Source: Afifella pfennigii DSM 17143 (GTDB lineage: Bacteria > Pseudomonadota > Alphaproteobacteria > Rhizobiales > Afifellaceae). From it: a stretch of 64,000 bases of DNA. Shown here one piece after another: positions 28,595-39,577 of this stretch. The stretch is taken from assembly GCF_000688515.1 (NCBI RefSeq), contig NZ_JHZK01000007.1, positions 1 through 64,000 on the forward strand, written 5' to 3'. How positions within the stretch are numbered: the first letter of the stretch is position 1; every line of letters starts with the position of its first letter. Both the position numbers and the translations under genes were made by a program. The notes beneath the pieces were generated by a model that saw only the letters and a list, made by a program, of their open reading frames with translations, did no database searches and was not told the origin of the DNA.

Positions 28595-29224
28595 TCACGT
28601 TGGTTGGGGGCCGGCGATGAAGGCGACGATGCCGTCGGCGACGTATTGCACGGCGAGCGCGGCGAGGATGACGCCGAGAAGGCGCGAGATCACCATGCGC
28701 CCGGTATCGCCGATGAGCTTTTCGATGCGCTCGGCAAGGGCGAAGACGAAGAAGGTGATGGCAAGGATCACCGCAATGACGCCGACGAGCTCCGCCTTGC
28801 CGGCAAGGCCCGGCAGCTTGCCGGCCAGGAGGATGGTGGCGGAGATGGCGCCCGGCCCGGCCACCAGCGGAATGGCGAGCGGGAAGACGGCGAGATGCCC
28901 CATCTCCGCGGAGGTGAGGCGCGTGGCGCTGCGCTCATGCCGCTCGGCGCGCTTTTCAAAGATCATCTCAAAGGCGATGACGAACAAAAGCAGGCCGCCG
29001 GCGATGCGGAAGGCGGCGAGCGTGATGCCGAAAAGGGCGAGGATCGCCGTGCCGGCCAGCGCGAAAAGGACGAGGATGACGAAGGCGATGATGGTCGCTC
29101 TCAGCCCGACCTGACGGCGCTCGGCGCGGCTCATGCCCGCTGTCAGCGCGATGAAGAGCGGCGCCAGCCCGGCCGGGTCGATGGTGACGAAGAGCGTCAC
29201 GAAAGCGGTGATGAGTTGATCCAT
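28595..29224 (-). CDS. MarC-family inner membrane protein
   Basis: The protein has 209 residues with about six transmembrane helices. The family motifs FVTIDPAGLAPLFIAL near the start and FPLAIPLVAGPGAIS in the middle are complete. MarC-family proteins are of unknown transport function; the old link to multiple antibiotic resistance is not supported experimentally. Single-gene unit, divergent from gyrA. Confidence 0.87.
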   Translation of the reverse strand: MDQLITAFVTLFVTIDPAGLAPLFIALTAGMSRAERRQVGLRATIIAFVILVLFALAGTAILALFGITLAAFRIAGGLLLFVIAFEMIFEKRAERHERSATRLTSAEMGHLAVFPLAIPLVAGPGAISATILLAGKLPGLAGKAELVGVIAVILAITFFVFALAERIEKLIGDTGRMVISRLLGVILAALAVQYVADGIVAFIAGPQPT

Positions 29225-29357
29225 CGCCTTAAGCCATACAGGGGCGCGCCGGGGCTGGAAACCGCAGATGCGGGCGGGGCGGGCGTTAACGGGTCGGCGC
29301 TGGTGGCCGTGCGGGCAGGGGCGCGCGGCCGCAATTTTCCACCAAGGGGGCCCCGCG

Positions 29358-29386
29358 TCGACACGGCTTTGCCAAATTTATCTATA
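29358..29386 (+). promoter_or_regulatory. Promoter candidate for gyrA
   Basis: TCGACA (29358-29363) and TCTATA (29381-29386) have a 17-base spacer in the only AT-rich part of the 263-bp gap between marC and gyrA, about 100 bp before the gyrA start. Confidence 0.35.
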
Positions 29387-29487
29387 AGCCATTGATTTCA
29401 AATATGTATTCAAGCCTCGCCATGCTTGGCTTTTGGGCCGATTCCGGCTAGAACAGGGCGCACAATCACAACCACCGATTCTTCCCC

Positions 29488-32253
<2,766 letters not shown>

Positions 32254-32264
32254 GGCGGCGGGGC

Positions 32265-32876
32265 ATGATCGAGCTTTCCACCTTCCTCACCTATCTCGCC
32301 GCCTGCATCGCCATCGTCATCGTGCCGGGGCCGACGGTCACGGTGATCATCGCCAATTCCATGCGTCACGGGGCGCGCGCCGGTCTTTTGAACGTCGCCG
32401 GCACGCAGGCCGGAATCGCCATCATGCTCCTCGTCCTCGCCTTCGGCCTGTCGACCGTCGTCGCCTTTCTGGGAGAGGCCTTCTTCTGGCTGAAGCTCGT
32501 CGGCGCGGCCTATCTCGTCTGGCTCGGCATCAAGCTGTTGCGCTCCGACGGGCGGCTCGGCGGCGGCGATGCGGCCGGGAAGAGCCGCAACTGGTTCTGG
32601 CAGGGCTTCATCGTCATCTGGTCGAACCCCAAGGCGCTGTTCTTCTTCGGCGCCTTCATCCCGCAATTCGTCGATCCGAGCGGCTCCACCGTGCTGCAGA
32701 CGGTTTTTCTCGGCCTGGTGTTCATGGCGGTGGCGACAATTCTGGACGGCGCCTACGCCCTGGCGGCGGGCCGCACGGGGCTGCTTCTGTCGCGTCGCAA
32801 TGTGCGGCTGGTGGAGGTTTTCGGCGGCACCTGCCTGGTCGGCGGCGGGCTGTGGATGGCGCTCGCCCGCCGCTAA
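32265..32876 (+). CDS. LysE/RhtB-family amino acid exporter
   Basis: The protein has 203 residues with five to six transmembrane helices. The family motif IVIVPGPTVTVIIANSMRHG near the start and the block FIVIWSNPKALFFFGAFIPQFV in the middle are typical of RhtB-type efflux proteins for amino acids or homoserine lactones. The substrate cannot be assigned. It starts 11 bp after gyrA and may be transcribed with it. Confidence 0.87.
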   Translation: MIELSTFLTYLAACIAIVIVPGPTVTVIIANSMRHGARAGLLNVAGTQAGIAIMLLVLAFGLSTVVAFLGEAFFWLKLVGAAYLVWLGIKLLRSDGRLGGGDAAGKSRNWFWQGFIVIWSNPKALFFFGAFIPQFVDPSGSTVLQTVFLGLVFMAVATILDGAYALAAGRTGLLLSRRNVRLVEVFGGTCLVGGGLWMALARR

Positions 32877-32928
32877 CCCGTGCAGTAAGGGCGTTGCGGT
32901 TCGCGGCACGGAACGATAAGCGGAGCGG

Positions 32929-33435
32929 ATGGCGCGTACAGGTCTTTATCCCGGCTCCTTCGATCCGCTCACCAACGGGCATATCGATATCCTGCGAGCC
33001 GCCTTCGCTCTCGTCGACCGGGTGGTGGTGGCGATCGGCCGGCATCCCACCAAGGCGGGGCTTCTCGACCTCGACACGCGCATCGCGCTCATCCAGGAAG
33101 TGGCCGGGCCGCTGGCAGAGGCGGAGAGCGTGGAACTGGTGGTGGAAAGCTTCGACAACCTCGTCGTCGATTTCGCCCGCGAGGTCGGCGCCACCATCCT
33201 CATCCGCGGCCTGCGCGACGGCACCGATCTCGATTACGAGATGCAGATGGTGGGCATGAACCTCACCATGGCGCATTGGCTGCAGACCGTCTTCGTGCCG
33301 GCGAGCCCGCATCATCGCCACATCACAGCCACGCTCGTGCGCCAGATCGCTACGATGGGCGGCGATATCGGCCCCTTCGTGCCGGCCTCCGCGGCCGACG
33401 CCGTGCGCCAGGCGGTGGCGCGGCAGAAGCCATGA
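32929..33435 (+). CDS. coaD: Phosphopantetheine adenylyltransferase
   Basis: The protein has 168 residues. It catalyses the fourth step of coenzyme A synthesis, making dephospho-CoA. The nucleotidyltransferase motif TNGHIDI (variant of HxGH) is near residue 16, and the second signature [10 protein letters not shown] (in place of the usual ISSS) near 129; [13 protein letters not shown] contains the conserved Arg. It lies between the lysE-like and ppi genes in a probable operon. Confidence 0.95.
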   Translation: MARTGLYPGSFDPLTNGHIDILRAAFALVDRVVVAIGRHPTKAGLLDLDTRIALIQEVAGPLAEAESVELVVESFDNLVVDFAREVGATILIRGLRDGTDLDYEMQMVGMNLTMAHWLQTVFVPASPHHRHITATLVRQIATMGGDIGPFVPASAADAVRQAVARQKP

Positions 33436-33472
33436 GCGCCGCCCGCGCCAACCTCGAGAGGATTCACCGAAC

Positions 33473-34030
33473 ATGCTGAAACGCCTTGCAGCGCTGACGC
33501 TTTTCGCCGCGCTTCTCAGCGCGCCGATCGCCGGTCCCGCCCATGCCCAGGCGAGTGAGCCTGAGAACACGCTCATCATGCAGCTTGCGCAGGGCAACGT
33601 GACCATCCGTCTGCGGCCCGACCTTGCGCCGCAGCACGCGGAGCGGCTGAAGACGCTCGCCCGCCAGGGCTTTTACGACGGCGTGCCGTTCCATCGCGTC
33701 ATCGACGGCTTCATGGCGCAGACGGGCGACCCGACCGGCACCGGAACGGGCGGCTCCGATCTGCCGGACCTTGAGGCGGAGTTTTCCGCCGAGCCCTTCG
33801 AGCGCGGCATCGTCGGCATGGCGCGCGCCCGCGACCCCAACAGCGCCAATTCGCAATTCTTCATCATGTTCGCGCCGGCGCCCGGCCTCAACGGCCAGTA
33901 CACGGTGGTGGGCGAGGTGGTGGAGGGCATGGAGCATGTCGACGCCATCAAGAAAGGCAGCCGCGCGGCGAACGGCATGGTGGAGGGCCCCGACAAGCTC
34001 CTCTCCATGCGCGTCGCCGCCGACCAGTGA
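33473..34030 (+). CDS. ppiA: Periplasmic peptidyl-prolyl cis-trans isomerase (cyclophilin)
   Basis: The protein has 185 residues. A signal peptide (MLKRLAALTLFAALLSAPIA…, cleavage near AHA) precedes a cyclophilin domain with the core [19 protein letters not shown] and NSQFFIMFAPAPGLNGQYTV, containing the catalytic Arg and the Phe/Gln pocket. It speeds proline isomerisation in exported proteins. It is paired with a cytoplasmic paralogue 25 bp downstream, the usual Rhizobiales arrangement. Confidence 0.93.
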   Translation: MLKRLAALTLFAALLSAPIAGPAHAQASEPENTLIMQLAQGNVTIRLRPDLAPQHAERLKTLARQGFYDGVPFHRVIDGFMAQTGDPTGTGTGGSDLPDLEAEFSAEPFERGIVGMARARDPNSANSQFFIMFAPAPGLNGQYTVVGEVVEGMEHVDAIKKGSRAANGMVEGPDKLLSMRVAADQ

Positions 34031-34055
34031 TCTGACCGAACCGGAGGACTTTCCC

Positions 34056-34520
34056 ATGGCCGCAGAGCCGGAAAACACCATCATCCTGGATACCAGCAAG
34101 GGCCAAGTGACGATCGCCATGCGGCCGGATCTCGCCCCCAACCACGTGGCGCGCATCAAGGAACTGGTGCGCGAGGGCTTCTATGACGGGGTGAAGTTCC
34201 ACCGCGTCATCGACGGCTTCATGGCTCAGACCGGCTGCCCGCAAGGCACCGGCACCGGCGGCTCCGGCCAGAAGCTGAAGGCCGAATTCTCCGGCGAGAA
34301 GCACAAGCGCGGCACCGTCTCCATGGCGCGCGCGCAGAACCCCGATTCCGGCGACAGCCAGTTCTTCATCTGCTTCGCCGAAGCGCCCTGGCTCAACGGC
34401 CAGTACACGGTCTGGGGCGAGGTGACGGAAGGCATGGACGTGGTCGACGCCATCAACAAGGGCGAGCCGCCGCGCGAGCCGGACACCATCCGCTCCGTCA
34501 AGGTGGCGGCCGACGCCTGA
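34056..34520 (+). CDS. ppiB: Cytoplasmic peptidyl-prolyl cis-trans isomerase (cyclophilin)
   Basis: The protein has 154 residues and no signal peptide. The cyclophilin core [19 protein letters not shown] and [22 protein letters not shown] is complete, including the Trp that forms the cyclosporin pocket in many members. The start at 34056 follows CGGAGGA with six-base spacing. It is a close paralogue of the upstream exported enzyme and serves cytoplasmic protein folding. Confidence 0.94.
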   Translation: MAAEPENTIILDTSKGQVTIAMRPDLAPNHVARIKELVREGFYDGVKFHRVIDGFMAQTGCPQGTGTGGSGQKLKAEFSGEKHKRGTVSMARAQNPDSGDSQFFICFAEAPWLNGQYTVWGEVTEGMDVVDAINKGEPPREPDTIRSVKVAADA

Positions 34521-34551
34521 GATCAGGGCGCGGCAAGCCGCGCCCACAGCG

Positions 34552-35652
34552 ATGCGCGTCGAGGATTTCGATTTTGAACTGCCGGAGGAGCTGATCGCCC
34601 TGCGGCCGGCGCGCCCGCGCGACGCGGCGCGGCTTTTATGCGTGCCGCCGGCCGGCGCGCTCAAGGACCGACATGTGCGCGATTTGCCAGGGCTCCTGCG
34701 GCCCGGCGACCTCCTTCTTCTCAACGACACGGCGGTGATTCCGGCGCGGCTTTCCGGTCGGCGTCTGGCGCGCGAGGAAGGCGGCGCGGAGGCGCGCATG
34801 GAAGCGACGCTGATCGAGCGGCTGGACGAGGCACGCTGGCTGGCGCTCGCCAAACCCGGGCGCAAGCTCGCCGTCGGCGACCGGCTGCGCTTCGGCGGCG
34901 AGGGCGAGGCCTGCTTTCTGGAGATGCTCGACGCGCGGGTGGAGGCGAAGGGCGAGGGGGGCGAGGTGACGCTTTCCTTCGCCTTTCAGGGTCCGTTCCT
35001 CGACGACGCGATCCGTGAGCGCGGGACGATGCCGCTGCCGCCCTATATCGCCGGACGCAGGGCGCCGGACGCGCAGGACCGCAGCGACTATCAGACGGTG
35101 TTCGCCGCGCGCGAAGGCGCGGTGGCGGCGCCGACGGCCGGGCTGCATTTCACCGAGGAGCTTTTCGCCGCCCTTGAGGAGAAGGGCATCGAAAAGCGCT
35201 TCGTCACCCTGCATGTGGGGGCGGGGACCTTTCTGCCGGTCAAGGCGGAGACGACAGAGAGCCATGTCATGCATGCCGAATGGGGCGAGGTGAGCGAGGC
35301 GACGGCCGAGGCGATCAACGCGGCGCGCCGGCGCGGGGGAAGGCTGGTGGCGATCGGCACCACGGCGCTTCGCATCCTGGAGAGCGCGGCCGACGCAAAC
35401 GGGCGGGTGCATGCCTTTTCCGGCAAGACCGACATCTTCATCACGCCCGGCTACCGCTTCAAAGCGGTGGATCTTCTGTTCACCAATTTTCATCTGCCGC
35501 GCTCCACCCTCTTCATGCTGGTGGCGGCGTTTTCTGGCCTTGAGCGCATGCGCGCGGCCTATGCCCATGCGATCGCCGAACGCTACCGTTTCTATTCCTA
35601 CGGCGATGCCTGCCTCCTGGAGCTGGCCGTGCCGGCGATGCGGCCGCGATGA
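34552..35652 (+). CDS. queA: S-adenosylmethionine:tRNA ribosyltransferase-isomerase
   Basis: The protein has 366 residues. It transfers and isomerises the ribosyl part of SAM onto preQ1 in tRNA, forming epoxyqueuosine. The family blocks [21 protein letters not shown] at the start and [12 protein letters not shown] and [14 protein letters not shown] in the middle are present. Its stop overlaps the tgt start by four bases (ATGA), indicating translational coupling of two queuosine genes. Confidence 0.95.
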   Translation: MRVEDFDFELPEELIALRPARPRDAARLLCVPPAGALKDRHVRDLPGLLRPGDLLLLNDTAVIPARLSGRRLAREEGGAEARMEATLIERLDEARWLALAKPGRKLAVGDRLRFGGEGEACFLEMLDARVEAKGEGGEVTLSFAFQGPFLDDAIRERGTMPLPPYIAGRRAPDAQDRSDYQTVFAAREGAVAAPTAGLHFTEELFAALEEKGIEKRFVTLHVGAGTFLPVKAETTESHVMHAEWGEVSEATAEAINAARRRGGRLVAIGTTALRILESAADANGRVHAFSGKTDIFITPGYRFKAVDLLFTNFHLPRSTLFMLVAAFSGLERMRAAYAHAIAERYRFYSYGDACLLELAVPAMRPR

Positions 35653-36767
35653 GCGCGTTCGTCTTTGCCATCCAAGCGCGCGACGGGCAGGCGCGGCGCG
35701 GCGTCATCGCGACGCCGCGCGGGGATATCCGCACGCCGGCCTTCATGCCCGTGGGCACGCAGGCGAGCGTGAAGGCCATGTATCCCGATCAGGTGCGCGA
35801 TCTCGGCGCCGATATCGTGCTTGCCAACACCTATCATCTGATGCTGCGGCCGGGCGCGGAGCGGGTTGCCGAGCTCGGCGGGCTGCACGAATTCATGCGC
35901 TGGCCCTATCCCATCCTCACCGATTCGGGCGGCTTTCAGGTGATGTCGCTCGCCAAGCTCAGGAAGCTCGACGAGGACGGGGTCACCTTCGCCTCGCATA
36001 TCGACGGCTCCACCCACCGGCTGACGCCGGAGCGGGCGGTGGAGATCCAGCGCCTGCTCGGCTCCGACATCACCATGCAGCTCGACGAGTGCCTGAAGCT
36101 GCCGGCCGAAGAACCGGAGATGCGCCGCGCCATGGAGCTTTCCCTGCGCTGGGCGGAGCGCTGCAAGACCGCCTTCGTGCCGGCGCCGGGAAAGGCGCTC
36201 TTCGGCATCGTGCAGGGGGGCGACGATGCGGCCTTGCGCCTTGCCTCGGCGGAGGGACTGCGGCGGATCGGCTTCGACGGCTATGCGGTGGGCGGGCTTG
36301 CCGTCGGCGAGCCACAGGCGGTGATGCTGAAGGTGCTGGAGGAGACGGTGCCGGCGCTGCCGGCGGCAAATCCGCGCTATCTGATGGGCGTCGGCACGCC
36401 CGACGACATCCTCCAGGCGGTTTGGCGCGGCATCGATATGTTCGATTGCGTGATGCCGACAAGGGCCGGGCGGCACGGCCAGGCTTTCACCCGCTTCGGC
36501 CGGGTGAACCTGCGCAACGCCCGCCACGCCGACGACAAGCGCCCGCTCGACGCCACCAGCGACTGCCCGGCGGTGCGGGATTATTCGCGCGCCTATCTGC
36601 ATCATCTCGTCCGCACGCAGGAGACGCTGGGCGCAATGCTGCTGACCTGGGCCAATCTCGCTTATTACCAGAGCCTGATGGAGGGCGCCCGCCAGGCGAT
36701 CGGCGAGGGGCGCCTCGGCGATTACATCGCCATGGTGCGAGAGGATTGGGAGAGGGGCGACGTCTAG
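35649..36767 (+). CDS. tgt: tRNA-guanine transglycosylase with degenerate zinc site
   Basis: The protein has 372 residues. It exchanges the guanine at position 34 of tRNAs with GUN anticodons for preQ1. The catalytic aspartates are present: Asp92 in [10 protein letters not shown] and Asp266 in MFDCVMPTR, and the GGLAVGE motif is intact. The zinc motif usually reads CxCxxC with a His 31 residues after the first Cys; here the aligned positions are Ser304, Cys306, Val309 and Ala335, so three of four ligands are lost with the spacing unchanged. The rest of the C-terminus ([20 protein letters not shown]) is conserved. It is therefore probably a zinc-independent but active form; a pseudo-enzyme is less likely given its coupling to queA. 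Confidence 0.93.
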   Translation: MSAFVFAIQARDGQARRGVIATPRGDIRTPAFMPVGTQASVKAMYPDQVRDLGADIVLANTYHLMLRPGAERVAELGGLHEFMRWPYPILTDSGGFQVMSLAKLRKLDEDGVTFASHIDGSTHRLTPERAVEIQRLLGSDITMQLDECLKLPAEEPEMRRAMELSLRWAERCKTAFVPAPGKALFGIVQGGDDAALRLASAEGLRRIGFDGYAVGGLAVGEPQAVMLKVLEETVPALPAANPRYLMGVGTPDDILQAVWRGIDMFDCVMPTRAGRHGQAFTRFGRVNLRNARHADDKRPLDATSDCPAVRDYSRAYLHHLVRTQETLGAMLLTWANLAYYQSLMEGARQAIGEGRLGDYIAMVREDWERGDV

Positions 36768-36810
36768 CGCCGCCGAAGGCCGTCAGGCGACGGCCTTGTC
36801 GCAACAGGCT

Positions 36811-36942
36811 CTAGCGGACGAGGGCGCCGAGATAGGCCGCCGTGGCGATGAGAACCGCCATGGTGGCGGTGGAGACCAGCGCGTAATGGAATTGGCGGGC
36901 CCTGGCCGCGAAGGCCAAGGCATTCAGAGCCTTGTCCTGCAT
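36811..36942 (-). CDS. Small membrane peptide overlapping the DUF4864-like gene
   Basis: The frame encodes 43 residues with one transmembrane helix (ALVSTATMAVLIATAAYLGAL) after a short basic segment. Its ATG at 36940-36942 overlaps the stop codon of the upstream gene (TGATG on the minus strand), the usual sign of translational coupling. Function unknown. It is too short for standard gene calling, so its reality rests on the overlap, the stop just before tgt's convergent end and the clean hydrophobic helix. Confidence 0.5.
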   Translation of the reverse strand: MQDKALNALAFAARARQFHYALVSTATMAVLIATAAYLGALVR

Positions 36943-37490
36943 CAGATCAGCACCCCCGGGGCTGGCGAGAGTTCGCAATCGACGATCTTCCAGTCGCCCG
37001 CATCGTCCTGGAACAGCGAGAATTCGGCCGACCATTGGATGCCGATGCGATCGCGGACATAGGTCGTGACGCGCGTCAGCTCGCCCTCCAGCGCCACGCT
37101 GTCGATCTGGATCCGCTTGGCATGGACGAGCGGAGGATGGATCTTGGAGAAGAACTGATAGGCCGCTTCTTCGGTGCCGAGACGGCTCTGCTCGAACTCG
37201 GTGGCGAAGACCCAAACGGCCTTCGGCTCCTTGTTGGACAGGCCCCAGACGAAGGTCTCAACGGCCGTTTCGACGGCGCCGCGCTGATCGGCATTCAAGG
37301 ATGGCATCGGGCGCTGATAGGAGACCCGGTCCAGCCGGTCGCCCTTTTCGGCGGCCTGCGGCAGGTTTTGAGGCAGGGGCATCGGCGCGTTCAGGGAATT
37401 CACCTGGGCCGTGCCGACGAGCATCGTGGCGGCGATGCCTACCGCGGCAATCGCTGTGTTGCGCCTCCATCCGCCCGTCAAACTGAACAT
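36942..37490 (-). CDS. DUF4864-like exported protein
   Basis: The protein has 182 residues. The N-terminus holds an uncleaved anchor or signal (NTAIAAVGIAATMLVGTAQV), then a linker, then a domain of about 115 residues with the cystatin/NTF2-like layout: helix (AVETAVETFVWGLS), then beta strands ending DDAGDWKIVDCELSP, as in DUF4864. Start at 37490 follows AAGG; an alternative GTG lies at 37562. A near-consensus CtrA site (TTAC-N7-TTAA read leftward, 37531-37545) lies just upstream. Function unknown. Confidence 0.62.
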   Translation of the reverse strand: MFSLTGGWRRNTAIAAVGIAATMLVGTAQVNSLNAPMPLPQNLPQAAEKGDRLDRVSYQRPMPSLNADQRGAVETAVETFVWGLSNKEPKAVWVFATEFEQSRLGTEEAAYQFFSKIHPPLVHAKRIQIDSVALEGELTRVTTYVRDRIGIQWSAEFSLFQDDAGDWKIVDCELSPAPGVLI

Positions 37491-37530
37491 TGCCTTCGCC
37501 TCCGCCTCAGGAATGTCCAGGGATAATTCG

Positions 37531-37545
37531 TTAACCCGCCAGTAA
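37531..37545 (-). promoter_or_regulatory. CtrA-like site with one mismatch
   Basis: Read on the minus strand the sequence is TTAC-N7-TTAAC, one base from the full CtrA consensus, 41 bp upstream of the start codon of the DUF4864-like gene. Confidence 0.25.
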
Positions 37546-37562
37546 GTTCCGTGCGAAAACAC

Positions 37563-37828
37563 ACAGGCGCGAAAATCGCCGGAGCAAAAGGTTTCGGAAG
37601 CCTTAAGGAGGGCGCGGAAAAAGCACGGTATTTTCGCCTATCCGACTGAAGAACAGGCCGTTCGCGTCAAGAAGAGAGCGCCCGCTTGAGCCTGCGGGCC
37701 CGCCGTCGCCGCACGGAGGGCTTTCGGTCAGACGACGCCGGGTATCGCAGCGGCGGTCGCGGCGGTCCGGCGTCCTGGCGGGGCTTCGCCGCCAGCCGGC
37801 CGGGCAGCGCCGCCGTGCCTGTGCCATT
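37563..37828. other. Gene-free stretch with GC-rich stems
   Basis: No convincing gene was found on either strand of this part of the 645-bp gap (37491-38135). A 7-bp hairpin CTGGCGG/CCGCCAG with a GGCTTCG loop lies at 37775-37795. A minus-strand frame here (37603-37860) has an arginine- and proline-rich composition without similarity to known proteins and is probably not translated. Confidence 0.5.
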
Positions 37829-37868
37829 TTGACACGAATTTTCACGCAAGAGTTTACCAAAGGTAAAC
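37829..37868 (+). promoter_or_regulatory. TTGACA element with overlapping palindrome GTTTACC-AAA-GGTAAAC
   Basis: A perfect -35 hexamer TTGACA lies at 37829-37834. The -10 region at the right spacing (37852-37858) is the left arm of a perfect 7-bp inverted repeat, GTTTACC (37852-37858) and GGTAAAC (37862-37868). The layout suggests a promoter whose -10 region is covered by a repressor operator. The cognate regulator is unknown. Confidence 0.45.
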
Positions 37869-37869
37869 C

Positions 37870-38113
37870 AATCGCTGGATTTCGCGGGCAGCTTTCAGTC
37901 TACTAGAGAAGACGCGAAGGGCGGGAGGCTTCGCCTTAGCGAATACCCCATGGATATGCTCAGGTCCGCCGCATCTCCTGGGTCCGTGGGGTCGGCCGGT
38001 CCGGTCGCGGCACGTGGCCTCCTCGATTGCCGCGGCCGGCCGGCCACTCAGCGCCTCTCAAGGCTCTGCACATCTGGCACAAAAGAGAAAGGCGCCCCGA
38101 GGGGCGCCTTTTT
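37870..38113 (+). ncRNA. Candidate small RNA
   Basis: Between the TTGACA/palindrome element and a strong rho-independent terminator lies about 245 bp with no credible reading frame (the one long plus frame from 37950 runs through the terminator). The predicted transcript contains CUCCU motifs in TCTCCTGGG (near 37974) and GCCTCCTCG (near 38018), which resemble the anti-Shine-Dalgarno motifs of alphaproteobacterial small RNAs, and a hairpin GGCTTCGCC near 37930. No known family was recognised. The start point is a guess from the promoter. Confidence 0.35.
38081..38113. terminator. Bidirectional rho-independent terminator
   Basis: The stem AAAGGCGCCCC/GGGGCGCCTTT is followed by TTTTT on the plus strand and by TTTCTCTTTT on the minus strand. 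It can end the leftward rpmG transcript, whose stop is 23 bp away, and also any rightward RNA from the gap. Confidence 0.8.
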
Positions 38114-38135
38114 CGACTCTAAGATGTGGCGGCGA

Positions 38136-38303
38136 TCACTTGATCTTCGCTTCCTTGAAGTTGACGTGCTTCTTCAGCTTCGGATCGTATTTACGCTTCA
38201 CCAGCTTGTCGGTCATGGTGCGGCTGTTCTTCTTGGTGACGTAGAAGGTGCCAGTGCCTTCCTCGCTCACCAGGCGAATCTTCACGGTCGTGGCCTTGGC
38301 CAT
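38136..38303 (-). CDS. rpmG: Large ribosomal subunit protein L33
   Basis: The protein has 55 residues and begins [18 protein letters not shown], with the conserved YVTKKNSR and [18 protein letters not shown] parts. It is a 50S subunit protein. It has no CxxC pairs, so it is the zinc-independent form usual in alphaproteobacteria. It lies 63 bp after the MFS gene and ends before a strong terminator. The start follows GATAAGG directly. Confidence 0.97.
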   Translation of the reverse strand: MAKATTVKIRLVSEEGTGTFYVTKKNSRTMTDKLVKRKYDPKLKKHVNFKEAKIK

Positions 38304-38366
38304 CCTTATCGTCCTTGCTCAAGCGCGGGAATTTGGTCGCTCACATGACCGTTCGCGAGACGGAAG

Positions 38367-39551
38367 TCAAGGTGCCTCGGCGCGTGCGCGCACCAGCCTT
38401 GCCGCGGCGATGATGGCATAGAGCGCAAAGGCGCCGCCGACGACCAGCGGAAAGCCGCTCAAGGGCCAGCGGCCGAGCGCGTCGCCGACCGTGATAGGGC
38501 CGACCAGCATGCCGAGCGAATAGCAGAAAACGAAGGCGGCGTTGGCGGCGGCGAGGTCGCCGGCGGCAAAGCGCGAGGCGAGATGGGCAAGGCCGACCGT
38601 GTAGATGCCGGCCGAGGCGCCGCCCCAGAGGAAGAGGACGAGCATCAGGGCGGGCCAGCTGCCGGAAACCAGGTGCGCGGCCAGCATGCCGAGGGCGCCG
38701 ATGAGGGCGCAAACGAGCAGGATGAGGCGCTTGTCGATGCGGTCGGCGAGAAGGCCGAGGGGGATTTGCAGCGCCACATTGCCGAGCGTCATCGCCGAGG
38801 CGAGCAGCGGCACGATCGCGGTGGAATAGCCAAGATGCTGGCCCCAGAGCGGCAGGAAGGCGAAGCCGCTCGATTCGGACATGGCGAAGACGAAGACGCC
38901 CACCGTGGCGATCGGCACCGCGAGGATGAAGGCCGCAAAGCCGCGCGAGGGCCTCTCAGAGAAGTCCGGCGAGACATCGCGCGCCAGCCAGGCCGGAACG
39001 GCGCCGAGGAAGAAGAGCGCCGTGCCGATGAAGAAGGGAAGCGGCGTGGCGATGCCGGTCAGGGTGATGACGATGGGCCCGAAGGCGAAGCCCACCGACA
39101 GAAAGGTCGCGTAAAGGCCCATGATGAGGCCGCGGCGGGCGGCCGGCGTGACCGCGTTGATCCAATATTCCGACAGCGCGAAGGTCACCGACACGCACAT
39201 GCCGTAGATGAAGACGAACACGAAAAGGATGCGCAGATCCGTCACGTACCAGGCGAAAGGGATGAGGCAACCGGCGATCGGCAGAAGGGTGGCGATGGTG
39301 CGGGCCGTGCCGAAGCGCCTGGCGATATGAGGGGCGTAGGGCGTGGCAAAGAGCGCCGAGAGGGCGATGGTGGCCACCAGGATGCCGATGAGGCGCTCGG
39401 AGATGCCACGCTCAGCAAGGGTCAGCGCCAGGAGCGGGGACAGAAGGCTGATGGTGATGCCGACGGCGATCATGGTGACGATCGCCGCCATGGCGCCGCG
39501 CGTCAGGCCGAGAGAGGCGCAACGCTTGCTGACGGCGGCGCTGAGGCTCAC
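38367..39551 (-). CDS. MFS transporter (YcaD-like)
   Basis: The protein has 394 residues and about 12 transmembrane segments in two halves. The A-motif-like loop between helices 2 and 3 (PYAPHIARRFGTART) and its second-half counterpart (GLLADRIDKRLIL) are visible. The length and the pattern fit the YcaD/sugar-efflux-like group of the major facilitator superfamily; substrate unknown. It lies 26 bp downstream of the Nudix gene and continues the leftward block. Confidence 0.8.
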   Translation of the reverse strand: MSLSAAVSKRCASLGLTRGAMAAIVTMIAVGITISLLSPLLALTLAERGISERLIGILVATIALSALFATPYAPHIARRFGTARTIATLLPIAGCLIPFAWYVTDLRILFVFVFIYGMCVSVTFALSEYWINAVTPAARRGLIMGLYATFLSVGFAFGPIVITLTGIATPLPFFIGTALFFLGAVPAWLARDVSPDFSERPSRGFAAFILAVPIATVGVFVFAMSESSGFAFLPLWGQHLGYSTAIVPLLASAMTLGNVALQIPLGLLADRIDKRLILLVCALIGALGMLAAHLVSGSWPALMLVLFLWGGASAGIYTVGLAHLASRFAAGDLAAANAAFVFCYSLGMLVGPITVGDALGRWPLSGFPLVVGGAFALYAIIAAARLVRARAEAP

Positions 39552-39577
39552 CTGGTTCGGCTCCTAGAGAATCGTAC

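Noticed and set aside
37950-38348. Plus-strand open frame of 132 codons in the gap before rpmG
   Set aside because: It runs through a strong terminator and across rpmG on the opposite strand, with no protein-like features.
38340-38369. TTGACT-based promoter for rpmG inside the MFS gene end
   Set aside because: The -10 region at the right spacing (CATGTG) is poor; rpmG could equally be read from an upstream promoter.
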